DNA of 64,000 nt from Romanomermis culicivorax. Its lineage: Eukaryota > Nematoda > Enoplea > Mermithida > Mermithidae. The stretch spans positions 62,001 through 126,000 of the forward strand of contig CAWUHX010000220.1 of the NCBI GenBank assembly GCA_963922205.1, read 5' to 3'. Below the pieces are notes generated by a model. The model had not been told where the DNA came from. It ran no database searches and worked only from the letters and a program-made list of their open reading frames with translations. Made by a program: the position numbers and the translations under genes. Shown one piece after another: positions 41,801-49,528 of this stretch (its first letter is position 1; every line of letters begins with the position of its first letter).

Positions 41801-44800
41801 AAAAACGAAAGACTTTTCTTATTACAGCCACTAATCGCATTTTTGATGAACTGAAACGAGTCCAGACTTCATAATACTCAATCATTATTCCTGTCAGATG
41901 TTTATGTGATTCTTGGTCTTCTACATCACGTCCCCTTCAAGAGTATGAAGCTTCAATTAGTGAGGCAAGTGATTTTGATTTTCAGGAAGTGTTGACTCAG
42001 AACAATTGATTTTTTCGAGGTTGAATACATTTTTCCGCTTCAAAATGCAACACATCGGGCATCAGTCGATAGATCTCGTTAAGGTGTGTCGAAAAACATG
42101 ACGCGCTATATTGTATTTACGTTTTTGATAGAGCTATAGATGATATAGGTTTGGCAAAAAAGTGGTCGACCTCAAGCAAAATTTTTCTTGCTACATGGAT
42201 GCCATTTCTGCTTTTACAATTTGTGCCGACAAAACTTCGAAAGAAAGGCTCTACGGTCATTTGTCGCTAAACTATTTTGCAACTAGAGACAAAGTGAGAA
42301 TTGAGAAACCTGCCGTGTTTTGTAATCATCAGTAACAACAGCTGTAGAATGTGCAAATGAGACCAGAATGGAAAATGCCTCCTGTTCACATTCAGGTGAT
42401 TTTTATTGATCGTTTGCTAAACAATAGCATTTAATGAACTGTTTGAAATTTTTGAATTTTCACAGTTACGTAAAGCAAGGCATATCAGTGGGAAAATATA
42501 GCAAACATGGAGGTTTCGACTCTGAGTTGCTGGCAGTATTTTATTAACATGTTTCGTTTCATGAAATAGTAGTAGTGGACTAGTAAATACTGGTAGATTT
42601 ACTGATAATATTAGTAATGCATATCATAAAAAACTAGTTTTGAAGATGTGATCTACTAGTAAATACTTTTAGCTAGTGACGGTAGTAAAAACTATAGTAA
42701 TATGTTCAACAAGTCTTGATTGGTCTGTAGCCCTCACACTTCCTCATTATTTGTGCTAATTTGATTCGGAGCGGTAATAGCTAGTGAAAAAGAGAAAAAT
42801 GACAAAAAGGACGAATCGAAGAAACGGAGAAAAAGAATTTCAGGCAGACTCCAGAATTTTCTTGCAGACGTGTGCACGTTTTTGGTTTTCATCAAATTGC
42901 TTACTCTAGAGTTACTGTCGAAAATCCCGTATTTTAAATTTTCCATCACAACTTAGCATGTTCCCATATTTCACTGCCATCCAATTTTTGATCAGTTGAA
43001 GATATGGGCACGGGACAAAGAGCTAGGCTATAGTTTCAGAATACTATATAAATTGAAACCCATAGTTAAAAATTTTTTTTCACCAGTTAAGTATTTGCAA
43101 GTACTTGGTAAAACGCTCATTAGTGAGACAATTATTTACCAGTCGACTAGCACTGGCATTTTCAATTGCTTTTTCTTTATTTCTCCGTGAAACACGAAAT
43201 ATTCCACTAGGTTTTATTACTAATATACTGATAATATGCTAATAGTTAGACCGATAAGTTTTATGAGACCCGGTCCTGACCAGCCAATAGAATGGCAGCA
43301 CCAAAATAATGATGATTAACTGATGATACAAATATATAGTTGTGCCTATGGTCTAATGAGGAGTTCATAATCAGTGCAATGCCGAGCTAATGACATATGC
43401 ATCACCTGCTGATCAGCGATAAAAACGCTGCAGTGACTTTCATTGTATTTCATATTATGAAAAAGAGGAAAAAAAGAGGACATATCGTGAAGCGATAATC
43501 ACAAAATGTGCGAAATTAGCCGACAAATTTTTCACAAAAAAATCTAATCGAAAATCTATTATCCTCAAAAACTAAACGGGCGTACAATAGGTCGTACAAA
43601 TATGCAAATTCACTTCACCCGTTTGATTGGATCTGTTTTTTGTCATTCATCATTCGTGACGAATAAAAGCTTTAACTTTGTATAAACAGATCTCTAATTA
43701 ATTTTTCCAGTTAATGGTTGGGGAAAAAACCACTGAAATCTGGCTCTTTAGATTTTTTTATACTTTGATTATAAATCGACGGCTGATGAATGACAAATGA
43801 GATTTATCTTGCTTTTTACGTTACGTCACATCATTTGAAAATTAGATGAACTGTAGAAAATTGAGGAAAGAAAGTGCCTGAAATTCCATATCTTTTTCGA
43901 AAATGAGAATCGCCAGAGAACTTAAAAATCACAAAAGACTTCGAAATAATTTTCGTTTTTAAGCAATTTGATAATTTGGTGTAATGTCAGAGGAAATTCT
44001 TCATTTTTCGAAATTTTTGAGGTTCATGTTCAGTATTACAGATGTCTTTTTCATTAAACGAAATTATTTTTCTTGTTGAAGACAGAGTTATCAAAATAAA
44101 CCAATGTATTTTGTTTTGTGCTTCTTTTTTCACTTTTCATTCCCATCAAGCCGAAGAAGTGCAGAATAGGATTATTGAAGAAGCTCAAGTACTAAATGAA
44201 GTTCTTAATTTATGTCGTTTAATTTAAAAACTGGAGAGTTCTAGGATTCCAAATCATTTTAATTTAAAATACTACTGTATCAACAACGATTATAGTGTGA
44301 CTTTTGCATTCGCACAATAGAACTTCAGAAACCAGCATTTACGAGTATTTTTCATGAGGATGACCACAAACTTCAAAAAACATGGTAATACACTTATCTT
44401 ACTACAAAAAACTCTCGAAACGACAAGGGATATCACTTTCAATCAGATTAAGAGTTGTGGATATCATGCCATTCTTCTCATTCCACTTCATACACACTAT
44501 AAAAGCGAAAAAAATTATCTCAAATCCATGCATTTGAAGCACGGACTACACTAAATTATTGTCGTAAAGGTGAAGAAAAAGATACTGGATAACCGCTAAG
44601 GATAGCTCAATTTGAAATGTCACATTCTGGTGAATGGAACAGATATCGAGTAGTACTGTTTTTTATTCCATGTCAAAATGGCACCAGTCTTGAATATTAA
44701 GAAGGATTCACATTTTTAATAATTCAAAGAAGAATTCCAATAACAGTACATTTTTTCATGCAAGTAAATAAAACTTGCACCCTAAATCTATTTTTTCTGT

Positions 44801-47800
44801 TTCACAAGTTAACCTTAAAAAACTCCTATTTGTACAGCCATTGATTTCCTCCTTTTTCAGAAGAAAAAGTCTTCGAAAAAATCCAAGTGAAAAAACTATG
44901 TGAATATACGAGTATATAGCGATTACTATTATGAGCTTTGATCAAAGTTGAGAAAGTCTGTAACAAATTTAAAAATTAAGTTTTATTGCTGTCGTCCTTT
45001 GACTGATTATCAGCAAAAATTAACAAATGTAGCCGATTAGCAATTAAATACATTTCTATATTAAAATTGATCGAACTTTCCAAACGACATTTGAAGTGAA
45101 TGATATGGAAAAACTGACATAAGAGCACTTCTCTAACGTCGATGAAAATTGGTCAATTGCTACTGTAGGCAGCAGGGAACTATAGTGGGTCGGTTTAGAA
45201 AAAAAATAAAGCAATGTGATTACTGTAGTGAAATTTTTGGCAATAATTTGAAAGCTCATTCGACGAAGAAAACTGTTTCAACCTAGTACTCCACGATGAT
45301 TAGAATTCATAATGTTCTAAACCCCATACAATACGTAGAGGAAGATGCTCAAGTACAACAGAATGACCAATGACCAACACATGGACCATCGATCAATGTG
45401 CTACGTTGCATGATTTATTCATACGGTAAACCCCAAGCTGAACGCTTTCAGCAATCCTCAAACCCTCAAAGACACAATATTTTAAACGCCGATTGATTGA
45501 TGTTCTATAGAAAGTGTATAAAACGGCCGGAGTTCCGACTTAGTAAAAATTTCGTTCCAATTTAGAGCCTGGTAAAAGTTCCTATAGCTAATTAAGCGGC
45601 TAGAGATAATTAGAAAGCCGGCTGAATATACAACGACACTTTTTTACCGGGACGACGATAAAACTGTCTATTTTCCATTAGCCGATTAATTAAAAATTCG
45701 TTATCTTTCGGAAGTATATAGGACTATTTTCCCATCACTCTGATTTGGAGACTTTTTTTTGTGATGGGATTTTCGGCGTCATGCAGATGGTGATGGAAAA
45801 AAACTTGAGCCACAGTAAGAAAAATTTGAATTGAGAGTATAGAAACAGAAACGAAATGAAAATTCACACGGGTCAAAAATTAGTTTGTTTACTGTAGCTC
45901 GAAGCGGCGAGGTCACTTGTTGTGAGCAGGTACGAGTAAAATATAGAGTGGTTGGGAAATACGGCTTGACTTATAGTGGTACCTTACAGTAACTAGAGCA
46001 GATTTGAGTGTTCTGCCTTTCGCTCGGCAGCCAAATTACTGCACTATCATACTTCAGAATTTGGCGTATTTTGCGAGTAAGGCAGACTGATTGGTAAAAT
46101 TACTCAATCTTGAGGTTTTTCATGTATTACTCCTCGATAGATTCCAGAAAAAATTGACTCCCAGTTTCAAATTTTAATATATGAGATCATCAAAAATAAA
46201 GACCTAAAATCAGTTAATTTAAAATACATTCCCGATATCCTTCAGCAGCTTCCGATCAAAAAAGAATTAAAAATTTTTGAAAAAACGATAATTTTGAAAA
46301 AGTTATGATTATTGAAGTTAAAGATTTTAGATCAGAAATGTCTGGCCCATTCCGTTTTTTGTGGTAATCTTGCAGTAAACTAACATTGCAACGAAGAAAT
46401 ACTGCTGCTAACTCTTTTTTTAAAGAAATTAAGTAAAATTTGACATAAAAAACATATAATTTACTGCGAACTAGTGCTGCTCATGGTATACTATAGGTAT
46501 GAATATGAAATTTGAATGTGATATAAAAACTTGAATATTCATAGGCTCTGTGTCGCAAAATTCAAGAAATCATTCACAGGTTTTTAATATTCTTGTGTAT
46601 GCGCTGAGAACCCTAGTTGCTCCAAATAAAAGGGATGTCAATAATTTATAAAAGTCTTGGTCTGTAGAATTAGCTGATGAAGTTCTGGCTCCACGATACA
46701 AGTACTTGTTTTTAAATAATATTATTCAGAAGCATTGCGCATGATCACTATTTTGATTCTTTTCTCTACATTTTTGTTGTTCTTTTTGCCTTTTTGCCGT
46801 TTTTCTAATTTTTGTCTTCATTTATCTGTTACACTGAATATCTGTTTTTTCTGTAATTATTTTTTTCTTTTCTTCCTTCGATTCGTGTTTCATTTTTCGT
46901 TTGCTTCGACAGTTTTTATTGGCTCTTTTGTTCTATTTTTCGTTATTTATTTGTTTCTGTAAGAGCTAATGACAGAAATTTGGCCCAAGTGTGGTCTTTT
47001 TGAATAGATTCAAGTTGAGGAGAACTCGTAACTTCAAGTGTCCGAATCATCCACCATAACGAATTATTTTAAAGTTTTTTATCACTATTATATGCTTAGA
47101 GCGGAGAACTAGATTTCTAAAAAATTATTAGAAAAAATAATGGAAAATATATAATTTGAAAATAAAAAATCTTGTCGCGAATTCATTTATTTTACTCCAA
47201 TTATTGAATCTATTCTACTCCCTCAAATAAGTTGCTTACCTTTCTTTGCGAATAAGAAACTTTTCTATCTTTGGCAAGTTCAACTTCTGGCGAAGTAGAA
47301 AAATTCATTACAATGTGGAAACATAGAAGCTAGTAGACACCTCTTGATCATCATGAGACAAACTACGTTGAAACCCAAGTCGAAAAAAAGTGAAAAACGA
47401 TTACTAGAATATGTTTCTCCGAGAATGCTATCAGATTACCATATCGCTCAATGCCTGAAAAAAGTATCAATTTGTAAGTTGGAAATTGTCCGCTTCTAAA
47501 AAGATGGGATTCTGAAGAGAATTGGGATAACAAGATGAATAATTCTATTTTTAGATGATTGAAAAGCGCTTCTTGCTTCAAATATACGTAACAAAGATGC
47601 TAATTTTTAAGACGGCAGATTTCAGGTAGTGTTCATGGTCTATGAATGTGTATAGAATGTGCTGAAATTCAAAGATGCATTTTGAAACTTTGAGGTTCTA
47701 GTCAAACGAAGATTAAGAAAAATAGTCAAACGAAGATTAAAAAAATCGGCAGTATAAAACATAGCCTCCTATTGTGATAGACACAGTACTCTGAAGATTT

Positions 47801-49528
47801 CCATGAAAGTTTTTCTCGAATCATTTGCAGGTATAACACAGAAAACTAAGCACCAAATTTGAGTTATTGTCCAAAATTTTGTGAAATATCTACTGAGGTG
47901 AAAATGTACATACATCAAAAAATGTTAAATTGGATGTGTTTCAACAAATCACATTTTACTCTTTGATCACCTTTTTGAATGTCACTGTCCTATGAAAAAA
48001 TGATCACCATTGCAATACACTGATCGAAAAAATAAGGCATCATGGATTCGAAAGATTCGATTGTTTGAACTGACTTAAGACCTAAAATTTATGAAAACTT
48101 TGGATCTACAGTAAGTCAATTCATAGTGTTGGTTCTAAACTAGAAAATGATTAAAATCAGCACTGTTGTCAAAATTGTTAATACAAATTTTTTGCAATAT
48201 TATTTTTCACTCGAAAGATTGTGTTAGGGCTTAATTGAGCATTCTCACAAATTTTCAGTCATATGTGACCAAAGGTTTAGCCAGAAAATCGTAAAAAATA
48301 AAATACTACTCGCTCTTCACTTTCATTATTTAGAAGAAATTCGAGAAGTACATACTATAGGATAAGGTCTCGAAAAAAATCAAAATTTACCCACAATTAA
48401 ATTTGGAACGATTCTATCCTGGTTGTTTGAGAATTATTCACTGTAAATTTATCTATCTAAAAGTTTGATTTTCACCTTACTCGAAAAACATTTCTTACGG
48501 TAGGACCATATCTGTAATTGGAGGGTTGAGCGGACACTCACCCCAACTCGTTCAGACTTAGTACCCAAATGTTGAGACCCTCCCGCAACTCGAAAAAATG
48601 GGCAAAAAATGAAAATTTTTGACTTTTTTGGAAAAAATTTTCGAAATTTTTGGCTCGAACATTTTGGCACCCCAAGATTTCTGGGGAAATGGGTACCCCC
48701 ATCTCAAAAATTTGAACTTTACTTTCCCTTGACCAACTGGAGGTCTCGCAGGTATGGGTATGACTTATGCTTTGATTTTCCTATTCCCCATTCGTCGAAT
48801 AAGCTTGCGAAAATCGAAGTTCAAAATTTTGTGCAATGTAAATCGCGACTCTTTCAAATAGGAAAACTGGGAAGCAAGTGCTATTTCAAATTTCAAAAAT
48901 TTGTGAGCATACTTGAAAACATTTAAAGCAAACAATTCTACGGCAATAGCATTGCGTAAGCGATTTTTGAGGCAGTGCTAATTTTTCTCGTTTTTGAATT
49001 TGCAAACATTTTGTAAAAACAGACAATAAAGGTTTAGCTAATGATCCTGTAGACCTCGACGGATGTTTTCCTTACAGAACTCTAGCGAATGCAACCATAT
49101 GACACTCATATTGCAAGACTTTTGCAATACAAGATATCCTAAAAAGACTTATATCGTTAAAAAAATATACCCAAGCACCAAAAAAGAAAACAAACAAAAA
49201 CGCCACACAAAAATTACAAAAAAACGCTCACCCCTATAGGCGGCGAATCGCTGCGTTCTAAGAGCGTCGAACCGGCGGCTTGCAAACTCAACGGTTCTTT
49301 AAAAACGACGGGCGTCCGGCTGGCGCGCAGACGGACGAACGGCGACGATTGATGGCGCCTGACGGCCGCGCGACGCCTGCCCTCGCTGCCGCTGCGCGTA
49401 CTGCCTAGGCCGTCCGAACGCCGATTATTGATCGACGACGGCGACGCCGCCGCCGCTGACGTCGACGACGAAGTGCCGCCGGCGGCAGGCGTTACGTAGC
49501 TGTACAATTTGTGAGTTATTTTGAACAT
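5599..49528 (-). CDS. innexin (UNC-7/UNC-9 subgroup), seven-exon gene model with long N-terminal extension
   Basis: Innexins form gap-junction channels and hemichannels in invertebrate plasma membranes. Model on the minus strand: exons 49232-49528, 27153-27513, 18861-19065, 15970-16193, 9352-9624, 7907-8108, 5599-5890. With ATG at 49526-49528 the joined length is 1854 nt, 617 residues; starting at the ATG within exon C gives 383 residues, the usual innexin size. Phases agree at every junction as modelled. Core features: TM1 in C, YYQWV and TM2 in D, TM3 in E, TM4 across F/G, and paired loop cysteines. Residues upstream of TM1 are Ser/Ala/Arg-rich and exon GC is far above the introns. C. elegans UNC-7 is known to have long and short N-terminal isoforms, so this is probably its counterpart, but UNC-9 cannot be excluded. 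Exon A to B joining and the true start are the least certain parts. Confidence 0.75.
6460..6665 (+). repeat. dispersed repeat family R1, copy
   Basis: It shares ordered words with copies at about 13680-13830, 19700-19910, 34080-34205 and 48120-48370 (plus), and 31550-31790, 32330-32585 and 48850-49000 (minus). The shared core runs CTGTAAAATTTTT-AC, AATTGTTAAAGGT, a TTTCCAGTC block, then TACTTGCTTTCCACTTTCAT with TATTTAGAA. Copies are diverged 200-240 bp fragments without coding potential, most likely an old non-autonomous transposon. Confidence 0.6.
6830..7140 (+). repeat. dispersed repeat family R2, copy
   Basis: Matches 22400-22745 over its whole length in order: GCAGCGATGCCAT, TTATTACTG-ATCAATG, AATTTTTCGT, AACACTCAGGT-TCGA, TTTCAATGATT-TGGCCTTTC, GAA-TTTAG-GTTT, and AATTTCGTG-CAA then TAATTTT. 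A shorter copy lies at 62790-63000, and minus-strand parts at 31190-31400 and 37590-37830. No coding capacity; probably an old transposon. Confidence 0.6.
7276..7419 (+). repeat. interstitial telomere repeat, (TTAGGC)24, perfect
   Basis: Twenty-four uninterrupted TTAGGC units (144 bp), the nematode telomere sequence, lie inside an innexin intron. No unit carries a mutation, unlike other repeats here. The Leu-Arg and Lys-Pro dipeptide open frames over it are artefacts. Likely origins are telomerase-mediated repair of a break, insertion of telomeric DNA, or recent expansion. Confidence 0.97.
7519..7590 (+). repeat. tRNA-like sequence, probable SINE head or tRNA pseudogene
   Basis: It contains an RNA polymerase III A box TGGCTCAGTGG (7527-7537) and B box GGTTCGAAACC (7572-7582) at tRNA-like spacing, with the TGGCTCAGTGGTAA-GCGCTGG start typical of tRNAs. 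The T stem has one mismatch, the anticodon stem does not fold in the standard register and the acceptor stem ends do not pair. An A-rich stretch follows. I therefore call a SINE-like or pseudo-tRNA sequence, not a working tRNA gene. Confidence 0.55.
7907..8108 (-). CDS. innexin exon F: second extracellular loop and start of TM4
   Basis: Acceptor TTTTTCCCAG before 8108; donor GTGAGT after 7907. It reads [35 protein letters not shown] and [16 protein letters not shown] (core residues 221-287). Cys252 and Cys269 are the paired extracellular-loop cysteines, and the [11 protein letters not shown] block is highly conserved in nematode innexins. It ends inside TM4 (FLFLWFW), with the last Trp codon split across the intron. 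Confidence 0.93.
8109..9351 (-). other. innexin intron between exons E and F, filled by minisatellite
   Basis: GTGAGC donor at 9351, TTTCCCAG acceptor at 8109. Of 1243 bp about 1063 bp are the CATG-based array described separately. Long open frames on both strands are a consequence of that array. Confidence 0.85.
8249..9311. repeat. degenerate CATG-based minisatellite
   Basis: Some fifty variants of words such as GGCATACCATG, CATGAAGCATGG, GCATGACATACC and ACACCGTGGAGCATG follow one another, giving a unit near 20-22 bp built of two half-units around CATG. The words are nearly palindromic, so both strands look alike. Units differ by substitutions and small indels, so this is an old array. The Met/Cys/His-rich open frames it generates are not genes. 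Confidence 0.85.
9352..9624 (-). CDS. innexin exon E: cytoplasmic loop and TM3
   Basis: Acceptor TCGCATCGACAG before 9624; donor GTGAGC after 9352. Core residues about 130-220: the cytoplasmic loop [20 protein letters not shown] and [10 protein letters not shown], then TM3 ([16 protein letters not shown] then [11 protein letters not shown]). The motif LVQMACD followed by a charged helix is standard in the UNC-7/UNC-9 group. Incoming and outgoing phases are both 1, matching D and F. Confidence 0.92.
10831..10922 (+). repeat. five-unit tandem repeat, 17-20 bp unit
   Basis: Units start GTAGCGAATATGCATAAG, GTAGCGAATCTGACTAAA, GTAGCGGATGTGCAATAG, GTAGCAGATGAGCAGTA, then a diverged GTTGGCGGACC unit. 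A short minisatellite in the intron. Confidence 0.7.
11158..11204. repeat. 47-bp hairpin: 22-bp perfect arms, 3-nt loop AGC
   Basis: The left arm begins TCGATATCATTCACC and ends TAACCTA; the right arm is its exact complement. No mismatch occurs over 22 pairs, so the sequence could extrude as a cruciform or fold as an RNA hairpin in the intron transcript. The centre reads CCTAACCTA-AGC-TAGGTTAGG. Neighbouring sequence is not repeated elsewhere in the window that I can see. Confidence 0.9.
13680..13830 (+). repeat. dispersed repeat family R1, partial copy
   Basis: Shows the family words AACTTTCCAATTCTA, CAGTTTAAAGGATAAT, then TGCTTTCCACCTTCATTATAT and AAGAAAAACGGGCTA, in the same order as 6460-6665. 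Confidence 0.4.
15970..16193 (-). CDS. innexin exon D: first extracellular loop and TM2
   Basis: Acceptor TTTTTTCCGACAG before 16193; donor GTAAAG after 15970. Core residues 54-129: [18 protein letters not shown] (extracellular loop 1 with Cys71), [12 protein letters not shown], then the innexin signature YYQWVPF at 99-105 leading into TM2 ([16 protein letters not shown]). It completes the Trp split at the end of exon C and exits in phase 1. Confidence 0.94.
16286..16660 (+). mobile_element. Tc1/mariner-type inverted-repeat element, truncated copy
   Basis: Begins CAGGGTGAGATAGAAACC directly after TA (16284-16285) and then matches 59218-59600 closely: GCGGTTTGCTGCCTTCGATA, GGGTTTCAGCCAGATTGCT, AATATTGACTGACAAGAAT, AAAATCAACATGTTTTGTA, ATCATAAGAACCATATAACA and GCTTTGAT. 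The right inverted end is not found; similarity fades into the pyrimidine-rich tract. The insertion lies 93 bp upstream of exon D. Confidence 0.65.
16660..17150 (+). repeat. pyrimidine-rich (T-rich) tract
   Basis: About 0.5 kb of strongly T-rich plus strand with few purine runs. It keeps a long frame open that encodes mostly Phe/Leu/Ile and looks like membrane helices, but has no Met context, family motif or splice signals. I treat it as low-complexity intron sequence. Confidence 0.6.
17200..18060. repeat. diverged duplicated element, possibly LTR or other retroelement debris
   Basis: Two copies about 430 bp apart share GGATCCCGATTATTTG-GCT, a CATGCATTT block and GGCATCACCGGGTTCACATG then CATCAT. 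The word TTGCCACGCCACAAGT occurs at 17296 and again near 17640. A TGTATATAAG TATA-like word lies at 17310. An imperfect inverted repeat spans about 17772-17829 (GTATATGTCTCTGGTCGTG facing CATGACTAGAGACATAC), and its right arm is the word also found at 4329-4373. Higher GC than the surroundings suggests inserted DNA. I cannot name the element. Confidence 0.45.
18060..18500 (+). repeat. T-rich tract with an 11-G run
   Basis: T-rich low-complexity DNA containing eleven consecutive G at 18314-18324, followed by more T-rich sequence and a short (TAA) run near 18497-18510. Not coding. Confidence 0.6.
18861..19065 (-). CDS. innexin exon C: N-terminal helix and TM1, possible short-isoform start
   Basis: Acceptor CCCTTTGTCTTGCAG before 19065; donor GTAAGC after 18861. 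The exon opens with [14 protein letters not shown], then the canonical innexin N-terminus [17 protein letters not shown] and [17 protein letters not shown]1 ([11 protein letters not shown]) and [10 protein letters not shown] with Cys53. The phase-1 acceptor fits the phase-1 donor of exon B. The ATG at 19019-19021 would give a 383-residue protein of normal innexin length, so a promoter in the 8-kb intron upstream could produce a short isoform; the residues before it remain open, as needed for the long form. Confidence 0.93.
19700..19910 (+). repeat. dispersed repeat family R1, copy
   Basis: Shares with 6460-6665 the words GTAAAATTTTTCACTGCAC, AAATTGTTAAAGGTC and TTACATTCCACTTTTGTTGC-TTAGAAA in order; also a CATCAAAATCGTTAA start like 48165. 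Confidence 0.55.
21077..21934 (+). mobile_element. Harbinger-like element with long structured ends, about 860 bp
   Basis: The left part (21077-21330) matches the reverse complement of 62090-62325 nearly word for word: CTTAGAATTCCAAGTTCCAA, TTTCAGTTCGTATGAT, TTTTCCAGGTCT, CAAGTTTCAGTTCGCATGCT, TTTCACCCAGTAAAA. The right end (21740-21934) gives the opposite arm, finishing CAAGTATATACGAATCG. Ends are degenerate and I see no clear target duplication. The interior (21397-21560, plus) encodes [20 protein letters not shown] and [12 protein letters not shown], which resembles, weakly, the central transposase region of PIF/Harbinger. Orientation of that frame relative to the ends agrees with the copy at 61-62 kb. 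Confidence 0.65.
22400..22745 (+). repeat. dispersed repeat family R2, copy
   Basis: Full-length match to 6830-7140, including TTTCAATGATTCTGGCCTTT and the ACACTCAGGTATCGA block. Confidence 0.6.
24570..24950 (+). repeat. diverged tandem duplication, period about 225 bp
   Basis: Copy 1 (24570-24725) and copy 2 (24790-24950) share AATCGAAATCG-GATTG, TAATGTATAAAGACTATA / TTGAATATAAAGACCTATA, GATGT-GGATGTCATGAG / GTAGGACGTCATGAGA, and AGTATGACTTTTGGAAT / AGTATGAATTCTGGAAT. Noncoding. Confidence 0.6.
27153..27513 (-). CDS. innexin exon B: N-terminal extension
   Basis: An internal exon with donor TGCTCGG|GTAAGA after 27153, phase 1, which joins exon C in frame (...[15 protein letters not shown]). 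Two acceptors are possible: TTTGCAG before 27513 (phase 0, agrees with the phase-0 donor of exon A) or ACTTTCCAAG before 27476 (phase 1, would need another exon). Sequence is Ala/Ser/Thr-rich, with [20 protein letters not shown] at the end, no membrane segment and no known domain; it would lie in the cytoplasm before TM1. High GC against about 32% around it. A plus-strand frame is also open over the same interval, but lacks a good donor and a partner exon. Confidence 0.7.
29715..29870 (+). repeat. diverged direct repeat, copy 1 (with 30240-30415)
   Basis: Both copies share GTATGT-TTGTTCA, TCAAAAGTCTAACCAAACAA / CAAAAGCCTGACCAAACAAA, CAATCTTT-CATTAC, GAGCTATTCGAT / AAGCTATCCGATC and AAATTTCCGAA. 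The arrangement suggests two decayed copies of one insertion. Confidence 0.55.
30240..30415 (+). repeat. diverged direct repeat, copy 2 (with 29715-29870)
   Basis: See words shared with 29715-29870. An AG-rich stretch follows at 30470-30700, which keeps a minus-strand frame open without coding evidence. Confidence 0.55.
30845..31075. mobile_element. possible small inverted-repeat element
   Basis: Left end GGGGCCCGGTTCTGCAAAC followed by the palindrome CTTTCCG-TT-CGGAAAG. The right end, read in reverse complement, gives CAGTTGCATAACATCCCC with the palindrome CCCTTC-CGC-GAAGGG. The two ends align loosely, as the arms of an old MITE. No target duplication seen. Confidence 0.3.
31550..31790 (-). 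repeat. dispersed repeat family R1, minus-strand copy
   Basis: Reverse complement carries the family core: GGAAAGCGAATACAATGTCA corresponds to the CTTTCCA block and CAATATTTAACAATTTTTTA to the AATTGTTAAAGG block. Confidence 0.5.
32330..32585 (-). repeat. dispersed repeat family R1, minus-strand copy
   Basis: Contains GTGGAAAGCAAGTACTATTT and CAACCTTTAACAATTTTTTG, the exact reverse of the family core words. Confidence 0.55.
33567..33865. mobile_element. 299-bp GC-rich MITE, PIF/Harbinger type, TSD TTA
   Basis: Ends AGGCCCTGTCATACTTCG and GTATGACAGGGCCT are flanked by TTA at 33564-33566 and 33866-33868. The interior is extremely GC-rich and made of nested palindromes such as GGCGCCGCGCGGCGCC, interspersed with TATTCATACT words (near 33616, 33748, and inverted near 33800) that repeat the end motif. 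The ends are closely related to the MITE at 1740-2093. The short arginine-rich open frame inside is compositional. Confidence 0.85.
34897..35034 (+). repeat. GTCGAC minisatellite, about 7 degenerate units
   Basis: Units of about 18-22 bp such as AGGTCGACTG-CTCAGTG, AGTCGACCATGCCAGT, AGTCGACCATCCCAGCA and AGGTCGATTGTTCCAGA. Similar words reappear at 35258-35345 on the far side of a telomere-like block. Confidence 0.7.
35061..35142 (-). repeat. degenerate telomere-like block (GCCTAA / GCCTGA)
   Basis: Roughly a dozen imperfect hexamers: GCCTGA, GCCTAA, CCTTAA, ACCTAA, GCCTTA. This is the complement of TTAGGC with many substitutions, in opposite orientation to the perfect array at 7276-7419. 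It looks like an old interstitial telomere sequence, and is embedded between two GTCGAC repeat blocks. Confidence 0.65.
38667..38730 (+). repeat. possible tRNA-derived (SINE-like) fragment
   Basis: ATGGCATCGTCCAGTGG resembles a polymerase III A box, and GGGTTTGACCCC a B box (GGTTYGANNCC) about 45 bp later. The stem arms are not convincing for a tRNA. Confidence 0.3.
42560..43170. repeat. possible inverted-repeat element rich in ACTAGTA words
   Basis: Left words TAGTAGTGGACTAGTAAATA and GATCTACTAGTAAATAC face the right-end reverse complement CCAGTGCTAGTCGACTGG then TAAATAATTG. The match is imperfect and boundaries are unclear. Confidence 0.3.
46735..46965 (+). repeat. pyrimidine-rich tract
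   Basis: T/C-dominated plus strand of about 230 bp, similar in character to 16660-17150. A 75-codon hydrophobic frame over it has no motif. Confidence 0.5.
47699..47746 (+). repeat. 24-bp tandem duplication
   Basis: AGTCAAACGAAGATTAAGAA followed by AAAT, then the same word again with one change. Confidence 0.8.
48120..48370 (+). repeat. dispersed repeat family R1, copy
   Basis: Contains GTCAAAATTGTTAATACAAA, the CTCACAAATTTTCAGTC block, TAAAATACTACTCGCTCTTC and CACTTTCATTATTTAGAAGA, matching 6460-6665. An inverted partial copy follows at about 48850-49000. Confidence 0.6.
48505..48770 (+). repeat. dispersed repeat, copy 2 (related to 2310-2610)
   Basis: Same ordered words as the copy at 2310-2610, with a G/C-run start and ACCCCCATCTCAAA near the end. 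Lies between direct and inverted R1 copies. Confidence 0.55.
49232..49528 (-). CDS. innexin exon A: start of N-terminal extension (GC-rich)
   Basis: Minus-strand frame with donor CCTATAGGG|GTGAGC after 49232, phase 0. From ATG at 49526-49528 it reads [20 protein letters not shown], then Ser/Ala and Arg-rich sequence ([55 protein letters not shown]). It is strongly basic and Ser-rich, a likely phosphorylated cytoplasmic segment. About 65% GC, the most GC-rich single-copy stretch here. The alternative is an internal exon beginning at 49499 after TTGTACAG (phase 2), with the real start further upstream. Confidence 0.65.

Larger units (their letters stand above)
27514..49231 (-). other. innexin intron between exons A and B (21.7 kb)
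   Basis: GTGAGC donor at 49231, TTTGCAG acceptor at 27514. It contains R1 copies (31.55, 32.33, 34.08, 48.12, 48.85 kb), R2 parts, a Harbinger-type MITE (33567-33865), a GTCGAC minisatellite with telomere-like block (34897-35345), a tRNA-like B box region (38667-38730), a possible inverted-repeat element at 42.5-43.3 kb and a pyrimidine tract (46735-46965). From 35.4 to 48 kb I see no convincing exon. An undetected small exon is possible. Confidence 0.6.

Noticed and set aside
45500..45540. GTATAAAACGGCC as a core promoter
   Set aside because: A TATA-like word alone, with no exon-like sequence downstream on either strand.
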